Source of the DNA: Papio anubis
Taxonomy: Eukaryota; Chordata; Mammalia; Primates; Cercopithecidae
Length of the DNA: 64,000 nucleotides
Reading direction: 5' to 3'
Assembly: GCF_008728515.1 (NCBI RefSeq)
Contig: NC_044985.1
Span: forward strand, 631,510-695,509
Shown: positions 45,550 through 55,885 of the stretch, piece after piece
Layout of the letters: every line of letters begins with the position of its first letter
How positions within the stretch are numbered: position 1 is the first letter of the stretch
Notes under the pieces: generated by a model
What the model was told of the DNA's origin: nothing
Databases searched by the model: none
The model's input: only the letters and a program-made list of their open reading frames with translations
Position numbers and translations under genes: made by a program

Positions 45550-46650
45550 CGACCTTTACAATTTAGTATGTTTTTGCAGTGGCTGGTACTGGTTTTTCCT
45601 TTCCACATTTAGTACTTCCTTCAGGAGCTCTTGTAAGGTAGGCCTGGTGGTGACAAAATCCCTCAGCATTTTCTTGTCTGTAAAGGATTTTATTCCTCCT
45701 TTGCTTATGAAGCTTAGTTTGGCTGGATATGAAATTCTGGGTTGAAAATTCTTTCCTTTAAGAATGTTGAATATTGGCCCCCACTCTCTTCTAGCTTGTG
45801 GGGTTTCTGCAGAGAGATACGCTGTTAGTCTGATGGGCTTCCCTTTGTGGGTAACCTGACCTTTCTCTCTGACTTCCCTTACCATTTTTTTCCTTCATTT
45901 CAACCTTGGTGACTCTGACAATTACGTGTCTTGGGGTTGATGGAGTATCTTTGTGGTGTTCTCTGTATTTCCTGAATTTGAATGTTGGCCTATCTTGCTG
46001 GGTTGGGGAAGTTCTTCTGGATAATATCCTGAAAAGTGTTTTCCAACTTGGTTCCATTCTCCCCATCACTTTCAGATACACCAATCAAACACAGATTTGG
46101 TCTTTTCACATATTCCCATTTTTTTTAGGCTTTGTTCATTCCTTTTCATTCTTTTTTCCCTAATCTTGTCTTCATGATTTATTTCATTAGGTTGATCTTC
46201 AATCTCTGATATCCTTTCTTCTGCTTTATTGATTTGGCTATTTATACTTGTGTATACTTCACGAAGTTCTCATGCTGTGTTTTCCAGCACCATGAGATCA
46301 TTTATGTTCTTCTCGAAACTGGTTATTCTAGTGAGCAATTCCTTTTACCTGTTTTCTAGCTTCCTTGCATTGGGTTAGAACATGCTCCTTTAGCTCAGAG
46401 GACTTTGTTATTACCCACCTTCTGAAGCCTACTTCTGTCAATTTGTCAAACTCATTCTCCATCCAGTTTTGTTCCCTTGCTGGCAAAGAGTTGTGATCCT
46501 TTGGAGGAGAAGAGGCATTCTGGTTTTTGGAATTTTCAGTGTTTTTTTGCTGGTTTTTCCTCATCTTCATGTATTTATCTATCTTTGGTCTTTGATGTTG
46601 GTGACCTTTGGATGGGGTTTTTGTATGGACGTCCTTTTTGTTGATGTTGA
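45550..46650 (-). pseudogene. L1 ORF1 pseudogene
   Basis: Minus-strand ORF1 in at least three broken pieces. The N-terminal and coiled-coil part is at 46570-46328 (QNWMENEFDKLTEVGFRRW). The middle part is near 46084-45880. The RRM and C-terminal part is at 45885-45556 (REKGQVTHKGKPIRLTAYLS, ARREWGPIFNILKGKNFQPR). Frame changes separate them. It is closely similar to the ORF1 at 13964-15148, so both elements belong to related L1 subfamilies. Confidence 0.88.
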
Positions 46651-47157
46651 TGCTATTCCTTTCCGTTTGTTAGTTTTCCTTCTAACAGGTCCCTCTGCTG
46701 CAGGTCTGCTGGAGTTTGCTGGTGGTCTACTCCAGACCCTGTTTGCCTGGGTATCACTGGTGGGAGCTGCAGAACAGCAAAGATTGCAGCCTGTTCCTTC
46801 TTCTGGAAGCTTTGTCCCAGAGGGGCACCCATCAGATGCCAGCTGGAACTCTCCTGTATGAGGTGTCTGTTGACCCCTGCTGGGAGGTATCTTTCAGTCA
46901 GGAGGCACCAGGGTCAGGGACCCACTTGAGGAGGCACTCTGCCCATTAGCAGAGCTCAAGCTCTGTGCTGGGAGATCCGCTGCTCTCTTCAGAGCTGGCA
47001 GGCAGGAACATTTAAGTCTGCTGAAGCTGCATCCACAGCCATCCCTTCCCCCAGGTGCTCTGTCTCAGGGAGATGGGAGTTTTATCTATAAGCCCCTGAC
47101 TGGGGCTGCTGCCTTTCTTTCAGAGATGCCCTACCCAGAGAGGAAGAATTTAGAGAG
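46625..47157 (-). promoter_or_regulatory. Partial L1 5' UTR
   Basis: Antisense 5' UTR text (ccctctgctgcaggtctgct at 46692, tccagaccctgtttgcctgg near 46731, agatgccctacccagagagg at 47124). The true 5' start is missing, so the main promoter is not present. Confidence 0.8.
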
Positions 47158-48495
47158 CAGATAGACTTTTAATAGGACCACTCAGGGCTCCAAAATTACA
47201 AAGCAGAAAACTCTAGACCTTTGGAAGGCTTAGGCCCAGCATGGGCACAACACCATTCCCACCATGCTCTATTGGTGAATGCAAGTCCCAAGGCGTAGCA
47301 GATTCATGAGGGAGGGGTGTGTTTCCTGGGGGGCCGTGTCTACTGACTGACTTTCCTGGTACTCCTTCTGGCATCCAGTGATCTGTCTCCTTCCCACATG
47401 TAGAACACACTCTGCTCCTCCAATGTTTTATTCCAGCATGGATCAGGTTCAGGCTGAAAGTCCAGGTTCTTGTCCCCCGAATCAGCTCCAGGAGCAGACA
47501 AAGGGCCTCAGGCAGTTTTTAAGGTTCATCTCAGTCATTGTTCTTCGTGAACAGAAGACTAGGAATAAAGAGACAGATGACCTGTTCATTATCTTCTAAT
47601 GTGTAATGATGAGGCAGAGATGCATTCATTACAGCAGACAAGCTTGTAGGAAAAAAGGTGGGAGACTGAAGATGTACGGACGTCACTGGTCCACATCAAT
47701 CCTGAAGTTGATGTGGCCCCATCTCTGCAGTCCTGCCCCTGGTTCTCCATAGCGTTGGCTCTGCCCTCTGAGTCTTCCTGTCCATGGGGAGCGGTCCCAC
47801 TTGTTGTTCTTAGCATTCTCAGGCTGCCTCCTTCCCAGAGACTGCTGAGGCCTGTGAGAATGCTTTTCATTTTGAGCTGTATCAGTCTCTTTCAGACGAA
47901 GCTGGTAAAAGTTCTTTTAAAAAATTATAAATTTATTACACATCAAATTAAAATTCTCTTCCATTTCCTCTTGGGATGGGTCACATGTGACATTGCTTTC
48001 TGAGTGGCCATTTTAGTCCAGCTGAACGGTCTTAACAAAGAACCTTACAGCCGTACTTTTGATCTGATCTTTCACTGAGTCGATTTCCTTATGCAGCTTC
48101 AAGTGAGTTCCTCCTCTGTGTTTCCTTTCCCCCTCTGTTATTCACATCAGCCCTCGTTGTGGACATGGCCCTTCAACGTCATTTTAGGTATGCTTCTGCT
48201 GAGCATCTGAGGGTCTTCTTGAGTCAGGAACCAGTTTGCTCATTAATTTCTCAGCTTGGAATCGTACATCATGTACTAGGGAATCAGCTTGGAATCTTGC
48301 ACCATGTGTCAGTAGCACATGGCACAGTCCACAGCTCGATTTTTTTTTTCCATAGGAATCTTTTTCTACCAGAGCAGTTATATATTTTTCTCCCACTTTC
48401 CTGATCCTGGTGGCTGTAGTTCTGATTTCCTCTTTCATGAGGAAAGGCAATTCCACGCAACAGTGTGCCCAGGTAGGAAAGAGGCATGCAGAATT
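47158..48495. other. Unassigned interval
   Basis: Distinct from the neighbouring L1, moderately GC-rich, no family recognised. A minus-strand 65-codon frame at 47410-47213 contains CSTCGKETDHW, superficially like a zinc knuckle but without the complete CCHC spacing. It could be old ERV or unique sequence. Confidence 0.4.
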
Positions 48496-48610
48496 GGGGG
48501 CCAGATGGTTGGAGTTTTAATCCCAATTTCTCTGTAACCTCAAGAAGTCATCTGCTCTGTACTCAGGTTCCCTATATGTAAAATAATGAAGATAATGTGA
48601 CCTGTCTCAT
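48496..48610 (+). mobile_element. MIR SINE, 5' block
   Basis: Degenerate MIR core: taatcccaatttctctgtaa, ctctgtactcaggttcccta, tatgtaaaataatgaagata and acctgtctcatag. The MIR continues at 49057 after an insertion. Confidence 0.7.
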
Positions 48611-49056
48611 AGATTTATAGCAGAGACTGCTGGTTGTTCACTAAACCTGTTTCTTCTTCTTCTAGCGCACACAGCTAGAATACACTTCCCAGACTCCTTT
48701 GATGTTTATTGTAGCCCCACAACTGAGCTTAGCCAATAGAATATGGGTGTAAGCAGTGTGAACCACACCAGTCTGGCCCCTAAAAACCTTATTCAGGTAT
48801 CTTCTACCTCCTTTCACCATCCCAATGGCTAAAATAGAGTCTAGTTTCGCAAAGTAATCTTGGAAAACAAGTTTGAGGACAGCAGAGCTTCCATCAGTCA
48901 GAGTCCCTGGATGACTTCAAGAAGCACCATCCTGTTGACCTAGATACCTGTCCAATCCAATGCTGTCATAGGAGACAGAAACCAGCTTCTAGGATGATGG
49001 AACCATTAAACACACTTTGGCCTCTTTGAAATAGAGCCAGCCTGCCAATACATGCA
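48611..49056. mobile_element. Unassigned insertion splitting a MIR
   Basis: About 445 bases lie between the two halves of one MIR, so this is an inserted element or composite. Text such as cacttcccagactcctttga and tagccaatagaatatgggtg recurs in mammalian repeats that I know, but I cannot assign the family. Confidence 0.5.
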
Positions 49057-49150
49057 TCATTATTACAAGAATTAAATGAGTTAATACGTGTAAAATACTT
49101 AGGACAATGACTGGAACATAATAAAGGGTTAATAATCATTATGGATAGTG
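49057..49150 (+). mobile_element. MIR SINE, 3' block
   Basis: agaattaaatgagttaatac then gtgtaaaatacttaggacaa, tgactggaacataataaagg is the MIR 3' half. Confidence 0.85.
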
Positions 49151-50085
49151 CATTAGTACCAGGTTTATGCAGAGTTCTTAGTGTTAGCTCCTTGCCTAGC
49201 ACAGGCCCAAGGCCATCTCTTCTATTCTCCTTTGGTTGGGCAAACCCTGGCCCTGGCCATTAGTGTCTGTATTCACTTCTCATAGTTGTCTGGGTCTCAG
49301 AGGCATTAACTCACCTTCTTAGATTGTTGGCTATGTAGTCCTCCCTGCTTAATGCTGCCTGAAGATTTCTATTTCTTTCCATTTCTACTAACTATTTCTA
49401 AACTAAATTTTATCCAGCAGTTCTGCTTATAGCAGATAGGATGTCCACATTTGCTAATTTTGCCATGTTTTAAGAGGTGATTCTGGAAGATTCTTAAAAC
49501 CTACAGTAAACAAGTCTCAGGAGCTGCTGAAATATGCAGAGTATCAGGAGACCACTGGAAAAAAGAAAGGTTTAATAGGTGTGCTATGCACCCTCTGTAC
49601 TTGATTTATCTCAATTATTTTCCCAAATTCACCTGGAAGTGATGATTCCCCTGGAAGTCATCCAATATTAAATGTGCTGCTTCCCACCTTTACATTAACA
49701 CAGAAAAGTCACTCACTGAAATTTCCAGCATCCTCAGAGCTTCAAGGCAAGTACAGCTGTTCTAAGTAATTTTCATCACTTCTTTTGCACTTTTCACACA
49801 AAATAACTCCAAATCACCTTAAAGTTCTTGAGGAAAGGCAGCACCCCATCGTTTTCTTCCCCCTGGCAATTTGTCAGCTTGAGCTGTCTGACACATTTTA
49901 AAATTTGGTGTCATATTCTGGGAAGTCAAAAAATCTTTCTGGTTTCCTTCTTGACAGACACAGGACATTAGGGTGAAAAGTGAATTCTCCGGTTGTCTGC
50001 CAGGGGCTTCATCAAAAGGGACTAGACTCAAATGACATTCTGATAAACAAAATAATGAGACTGTGTCTGCCGAGTTTGGTATGAC
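49151..50085. other. Non-repetitive interval
   Basis: No gene, RNA or repeat recognised. Confidence 0.5.
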
Positions 50086-50285
50086 TGTGTTATGAGGCAG
50101 TCTGGTTTAGTTGAAAATAGATAGGGTTTCAAATCACTCAGAATTGGGCTTAAGCTCCAGCTTTTCCATTTATTAGCCACATTTTTTATCCTTAAAAATG
50201 GGAATACAGTTGACTTCAAAGGGAGAGAATTAAATGAGAACACATCTAAGAAAATACCCAGCATGAGACACAATCATAATGACAG
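50086..50285 (+). mobile_element. MIR SINE
   Basis: Nearly whole-length MIR: aggcagtctggtttagttg (50095), gcttaagctccagcttttcc (50149), aaaatgggaatacagttga (50195), then gagaattaaatgagaacaca and agaaaatacccagcatgaga. Confidence 0.8.
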
Positions 50286-50770
50286 TGTCATGTTGAAAGA
50301 GAAAGTGGTCTCACACTTCCAGCTGTAATCATGTAGCATATATTGGAATAACTCTTTCACTGCAGACAGCTATAAAATCTGGATTAAAAATAAAATGAAA
50401 CATGTGAAGGCATTGGAGTCAGAGCAAGGCAGCCAGGACTTGGGGAACCGCACTCCAAGAAAGCAGGAAAGTGCATGTAAATGCCTTGCTACTCACCTCC
50501 GGGCACCTGTGAATCCACAGTGTGGGAGGTAGGGCTGGGTCCACAGCAGCCCAAGGCTTATGCAACTCTAGGGCAGTACAGTGGCGTGCATTAAGAAGGT
50601 AAGATCTTGGAGAGGTAGGAAACACGGGATTGAGGTAGAACTCCTGTTTGCAACTTCCCTTTGAGGTATCGGCTGCTTTCCAAGCTGTGTGTTCTTGAAA
50701 CAAGACACTGAGAGTCCAAGATGAAAGGAGCAGTACAGAGATGAATATCTGAGCAGAGATTCCCACAGGC
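50286..50770. other. Non-repetitive interval
   Basis: Spacer between MIR and the minisatellite. No feature recognised. Confidence 0.5.
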
Positions 50771-51320
50771 TCATGGTGCTGGGAATGGAGTGTGGAGGGG
50801 TGATTGCAGGGGGTGGTGGAGGGTGGCTGGGAACAGGGTGTGGAGGGTGGTGCTGGGGACAAGGGGGTGTGGAGGTGGCAGCTGGGAACAGGGTGTGGCG
50901 GGGAGGGTGGCTGGGGACAAGGAGGTGTGGAGGGTGGCAGCTGGGGTGGGGTGTGGAGGGTGCTGGGGACAGGGAGTGTGGAGGGGTGGTGCTGGGGACA
51001 GGGAGTGTGGAGGGGTGGTGCTGGGGACAGGGAGGTGTGGAGGGGTGACGCTGGGGACAGGGAGTGTGGAGAGGGGTGGCAGCTAGGACAAGAAGGGAGT
51101 GTGGAGGGTGGAGTGCTGGGAACAGGGAGTGTGGAGGGGTGGTGCTGGAACAGGGAGTGTGAGGGGTGGTGCTGGGGACAGGGAGTGTGAGAAGGGGTGG
51201 TGCTGGGAGACAGGGAGTGTGGAGGGGTGACGCTGGGGACAGGGAGTGTGGAGGGGTGGCGCTGGGGACAGGGAGTGTGGAGGGGTGACGCTGGGGACAG
51301 GGAGTGTGGAGGGGCCCTGG
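50771..51320. repeat. G-rich minisatellite, ~29-bp unit
   Basis: About 18 copies of a G-rich unit such as ctggggacagggagtgtgga followed by ggggtggtg. The 29-base period is exact between 50961, 50990 and 51019. The left third has longer, more varied units (gggtggctgggaacagggtg). The plus strand is strongly G-rich and the minus strand C-rich. The repeat keeps several frames open, including 329 codons on the minus strand (50419-51408) read as a proline/serine-rich repeat. I regard that as a by-product of the tandem array. Confidence 0.95.
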
Positions 51321-51559
51321 TGAACACTGAAGGCTCCCGCTGGGACCAGGGAAGACTGTGCCGAGGTGAGACCTGTGTGCAGGAGTGGAGCCGTGGGAAG
51401 GCAGCCATGCAGAAACACAGCAGCAGTCAGAGTGATCGGTCAGAGACGACCTGCCATCTGTCTCTCAGAAGAGAGACACCCTCTCTGGGGGAAGACAGAC
51501 CCTACATTTCTTTCCTATGTGATATATGGGTATTTCATAAAAAATTACTAGACATGTCA
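51321..51559. other. Non-repetitive interval
   Basis: Unique sequence after the minisatellite with no recognisable feature. Confidence 0.5.
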
Positions 51560-52600
51560 AAAAACAGGACCAAATGACTAAAAGTCACAGAAAAAGGTGG
51601 AAAATGGAAACAGTCCAGGTACTGGAGTTATCAGATACTGAATTTTAAATTCCAGTATTTTAAAAATATTGGATTTTATGATTAATACAGTCAAGAGAAA
51701 ATTGTGGATAATTCCACCAGAGAACTAGAATTTATTGAAAAATGAAATACTCATTATGTACATAAAAAAGTGTAATAACTGAAATTAAGAATTTAAAAAA
51801 TAGGCAAGTCTATTTTTAGTTGATTAGCAGATTAGGCACAAGAAAATGGATGAAAATGAATTGGAATATTGACCTGGATTGTATTATAGAGGAATTTTAT
51901 GTTTTTTAAAAGCAAGAGCTTAAGAGATATATAGAACATGGTGAAATATCTGAAATACATGTTCCTGGTGCTACTCTTCAAAAAAGGAAGGCAAAATAAA
52001 GACATCTACACACAAACAAAAACTGAAATAATGAATTTGTTGACCTTCGTTAAAGAAATTAGAATTTCTTTTAAGTGTGAGTTTTTCACAAAGAAGGGAA
52101 ATTTCTCCTGATGGAAATCTGGTAGGGAGAAAGGAAGGAGGTGCACAGGAAATGATAAATAAATGGATAACTCCAAATGAATATTGACTTTTTGAAACAA
52201 TGATTCTAAAGTCTTATGCGGCTAAAGTATATATGGAAATACACAACGATATTAACACAACAGGTGTGAGATAGACAAATGATATCAAATTGTTTTTACA
52301 TTCTTGCATTGTTCTGGAGGCGTTGAAGCAATGGTTTAAGACAGTCTGTAATAAATCAAGAACATATATTGTTATTCCATAAATAACACATATACATAAT
52401 GGAAAAATGTAATAAAGAGAAAAAATGGAATAATACACCATATTGATTAATACAAATGAAGAAAAAAACTACAGAAAAGTTATACAGAATAAAAAAATGA
52501 AACAAAAAGGTAAATTTAAATGCAAATATATTCATTAAATATAAAGTTTGTATTTGTCAGTGATCCAATTAATCCAATTAAAAGTGAACGATCTCCACAC
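51560..52600 (+). mobile_element. HAL1/L1M ORF1-region remnant
   Basis: Plus-strand text including ggtactggagttatcagata (51617), gattagcagattaggcacaa (51822), ataaagacatctacacacaa (51998) and gtgatccaattaatccaatt (52559). It resembles the ORF1 and inter-ORF part of HAL1 (half-L1) or an old L1M. It is very degraded. Confidence 0.65.
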
Positions 52601-53860
52601 ATATAAACATAGATTTATAACGAAGGTGACAAGCTGTACAGTGAAGAAAGATTAGCTTTTCAACATGTGCTGTTGAATCGAATGTGTATTGATATGAACA
52701 AAGCTTAACCCTGAACCATACTCAGAAATGATTAGAAATGTATTGTAATCTGAAAGTGAAAGGTAAAATAAGTATATACAAATAAATAAGTCTTTAGAAG
52801 TAAATATGGTATAATAACTTTGTGATCTTGGGGTAGGCAAAAATTTCCTCAACAAACACAAAAAGCACCAACTACAAAGAAAAAAACCCAATATACTGTA
52901 ATGTATTAAAATTAAAAGTAGTTTGTTATCACAAGGCATCATTAAGTGAATGCAAAAACACAAGCCACAGAATGGGGAGGGGATCTGCAGCAGATGTTGC
53001 TGACAAAGAACACATATTCAGCACACAAAGCAGAGCTCCTGCAAGTCAATTAGAAAAAGTTAGACACATCTTAATTGAAAATGAGCAGAAGCACTTGAAT
53101 AGGCACATAGTACATCTAAATAAGAAACCTAAGTAAGGTGCATCACTTCGTTAGTCATTAGATGAATGCAGATTAAATCTAGGAGGCCCCATTGCTCTGA
53201 GTAAAGTGAAAAAGACAGACAATGTCAAGTCAGGGTACAAGAACTCTGTTACACTGCTGGTGGGATTGGTAACTGACACAATCACTGTGGCTAACGGTTT
53301 GGTACTATCAACCAAAGATGAACATCAATGTAGCATAACACCCAGCAATTTTCTTCCTAGATATATAGAGAGACAAAATGTGTATACGTGTTTATAAAAC
53401 TGTAGAAACATTTTAATGGCAACCCTATTTGTAAAAGTCTCGAACTGGATGTTATGAAAAGTTCAATAGAAAGATGCATTAAAAAATTGCTGTGTACCAT
53501 ACAACAGAATACTATCAGAAAGACAAAAAGCAAACTACTGATAGAGCAACGTGAATGAATCTCACAAACATGTTGAGTGAAAGGAGTCACAGAAGACTCA
53601 ATATTGCATTGTTTCATTTCTATAAATTTCAAAAGCAGGCAAAACTAGTATATGGTGTTAAAAGTAAGAAATAGTGGTAGGCCCTGCAGAGAGGCAGTGT
53701 CTAGGAAGGGGCCTGAGAGTTTTTGAGTTGCCAAATGTTCTATTTCTTGATCTGTGTGCTGATTATACAGTGATGCTCATTTAATGAAAATTTACTGAGA
53801 GGTTTAAGGTACACACCCATTCCTAAATGTATATTTTAGTATTTTTTTTTTAAAAAGACA
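52601..53860 (+). mobile_element. L1M ORF2 C-terminal region and 3' UTR
   Basis: Plus-strand ancient L1. The C-terminal ORF2 block has ttagtcattagatgaatgca (53151), tacactgctggtgggattgg (53250) and cacccagcaattttcttcct (53339). The 3' UTR has tttctataaatttcaaaagc (53617). It ends in a T/A-rich stretch near 53850. Confidence 0.75.
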
Positions 53861-53861
53861 A

Positions 53862-54715
53862 ACATTGTCAGACAAAATTAAAAAAACTCAATTATTGGCT
53901 GCATTCAAAGCCACACCTTAACTCTAAAGACACAGAAAGATTGAAAGTAAAAGGAAGGAAAAGCATATTCCATGCAAACACCAAAAGGATGATGTTATCC
54001 CTATATTAACATCAGACAAAGCAGACTCCAGAGCAAGAAGTATTAATAATGATAAAGAGGGATATTCCATAATGATAAATGCAGCAATGTAATTGGAATA
54101 TGTAGACAGTTTGTATCTGTATTGATCTAACAGCACAGCCTCAAAGATATAAAGCAGAAATTTATAGCAGTAAAGGGAGAGGTAGGCAAATCAATAATCA
54201 TACTTGGAGATTTTGGCAAACCTCTCTGCTGATTTGATGCCCAAACAAAAGCAGTAAAGATGTGGAATATTTATTTATTTATTTATTGAAACGGAGTCTC
54301 ACTCTGTCTCCCAGGCTGGAGTGTAGTGGTGCGGTCTTGGCTCACTGCAAGCTCCGCCTCCCGGGTTCATGCCATTCTCCTGCCTCAGCCTCCCGAGTAG
54401 CTGGGACTAAAGGCGCCCACCACCACGCCCAGCTAATTTTTTTTTTTTTTTTGTATTTTTAGTAGAGAAGGGGTTTCACCGTGTTAGCCAGTATGCTCTC
54501 GATATCCTGACCTCGTGATCCGCCCGCCTTGGCCTCCCAAAGTGCTGGGATTACAGGTGTGAGCCACCGTGCCCGGCCAAGATGTGGAATATTTAAACAA
54601 CACAATTAGCAAACTTGAAGCAATTGACCTGGTAGAGCATTCTACCAACAACTTCAGAGTACACATTGTAGTCAAGAGATTTCAATATCTTAAATATTTA
54701 CCAAAGAGACCACAG
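53862..54715 (+). mobile_element. L1M ORF2 endonuclease-region fragment
   Basis: Plus-strand text with aaagacacagaaagattgaa (53927), aacatcagacaaagcagact (54008), gataaagagggatattccat (54051) and acttggagattttggcaaac (54203). It continues after the Alu with agcaattgacctggtagagc (54618). This is the endonuclease part of an old ORF2 and is a different insertion event from the preceding L1M. Confidence 0.78.
54274..54578 (-). mobile_element. AluY element
   Basis: Minus-strand AluY with a (TTTA)n tail, flanked by a perfect 17-bp target-site duplication, aagatgtggaatattta, at 54257-54273 and 54579-54595. An enlarged middle T run is at 54437-54453. It inserted into the L1M endonuclease remnant. 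Confidence 0.97.
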
Positions 54716-54877
54716 GCTTTGTGATAGAGCTAAGCTTACCAGTCCCTGGGGGACTATCAAATTCTGCCATATTTTAGGGCCTCATTCAAATTCCATTTTC
54801 TAATTACCTTTTTGATTTCTGCAGCCTGCGTGGATCTCCTTGTTTCCCATAGAGAAACATGGCAGGAAAGAAAAAAC

Positions 54878-55105
54878 CCTGACTTAGAAGTCAGGCAGCC
54901 TGGCACCCCCCTCCCAACTGGGAATAGATCCTAATTCCAGAACCTATTTACTTAACAGCTTGGGCAAGTGATTCATCTCACCAGGACTCAGTTCGCTGCT
55001 CTGTGAAAGGAAAGATAGACACTTGTTTTGGAGGGCTGGTGGGGGGTTGCATGAGATACTATAAGTAACACTTTTAATCCAGAGCAGGTGTTCAGCAGAC
55101 AGCAG
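54878..55105 (+). mobile_element. MIR SINE
   Basis: Nearly full MIR in degenerate form: agaagtcaggcagcctggca (54887), ttacttaacagcttgggcaa (54948), ctctgtgaaaggaaagatag (54999), then ttgcatgagatactataagt (55047). Confidence 0.8.
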
Positions 55106-55289
55106 TACCCTCTTCTGTCCTTCTCCAGACTGTTCACCATGATCACTAGTTGACCACATGCCTGGGCCACATTTCTTCCACATAAATTAGTTTCACCTCC
55201 CCAACTACACCTTAAAGGGATAGGGACCAATTCCTATTGTATTCCCTGGGCACTTAGCATAAAGTTATGTAATTATAAAAAAACATGTT

Positions 55290-55588
55290 GGCCTGGCACG
55301 GTGGCTCACACCTGTAATACCAGCACTTTGGGAGGCCGGGGCAGGCAAATCACGAGGTCAAGAGATTGAGACCATCCTGGCCAACATGGTGAAACCCTGT
55401 CTCTACCAAAAATACAAAAATTAGCTGGGCGTGGTGGTGTGTGCCTGTAGTCTCAGCTACTTGGGAAGCTGAGGCAGGAGAATCGCTTGAACCCAGGAGG
55501 CAGAGGTTGCAGTGAGCCGAGATCATCCCACTGCACTCCAGCCTGGCGACAGAGTGAGACTCTGTCAAAAACAACAACAGTAACAGCA
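55290..55588 (+). mobile_element. AluS-class element
   Basis: Plus-strand full-length Alu starting ggcctggcacggtggctcac and ending in CAA-containing A-rich sequence. The short flank catgtt on both sides may be its duplicated site. Confidence 0.95.
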
Positions 55589-55625
55589 AAACCCCATGTT
55601 AGCAATAACATGGTCAGGGGACAGA

Positions 55626-55668
55626 GGGAGGAGGAGGAGGAAGAGGAGGAGGAAGAGGAGGAAAAGAA
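55626..55668. repeat. (GGA)n microsatellite
   Basis: Purine-only GGA/GAA repeats just downstream of the Alu. They encode runs of glutamate in one frame, with no gene context. Confidence 0.93.
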
Positions 55669-55734
55669 TGACAATGAACATGTATTGTGGATAGATTCCA
55701 CTCTGGATTCTGGGCAAATGACTTAACATGCAGA

Positions 55735-55885
55735 GAGTCTCACCAATCCTCGAAACCCATAATCCCAATTGTACAAGTTAGGTTACCACCTCCTGAGTAG
55801 TGAACTTGCCAAGGCTCACTCCATAGATTGATCCAGCCCTTCCTGGCTCAAAAGTCTTGCTGCTTAGCCTCTGAACTACACTTCC
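55735..55885 (-). mobile_element. MIR SINE
   Basis: Antisense MIR: gtctcaccaatcctcgaaac, agtgaacttgccaaggctca (55799) and tgcttagcctctgaactaca (55860). Confidence 0.65.

Larger units (their letters stand above)
42366..47157 (-). mobile_element. Long L1PA/L1PB lacking its 3' end
   Basis: Minus-strand L1 of 4.8 kb. It contains part of the 5' UTR (about 47157-46625), ORF1, and ORF2 down to the C-terminal third, where it stops near 42366. The 3' UTR and poly(A) tail are absent, and so are the first 500-700 bases of the 5' UTR. Because L1 insertion starts from the 3' end, loss of the 3' end implies a later deletion or rearrangement. It carries a 71-bp tandem duplication (44891-45032) and a small templated inversion (44404-44429). 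Confidence 0.92.

Noticed and set aside
50419..51408. 329-codon minus-strand open frame, proline/serine/threonine-rich
   Set aside because: It is the translation of the C-rich strand of the minisatellite. The periodic text follows the 29-base units, several frames are open at once, and there is no promoter or domain.
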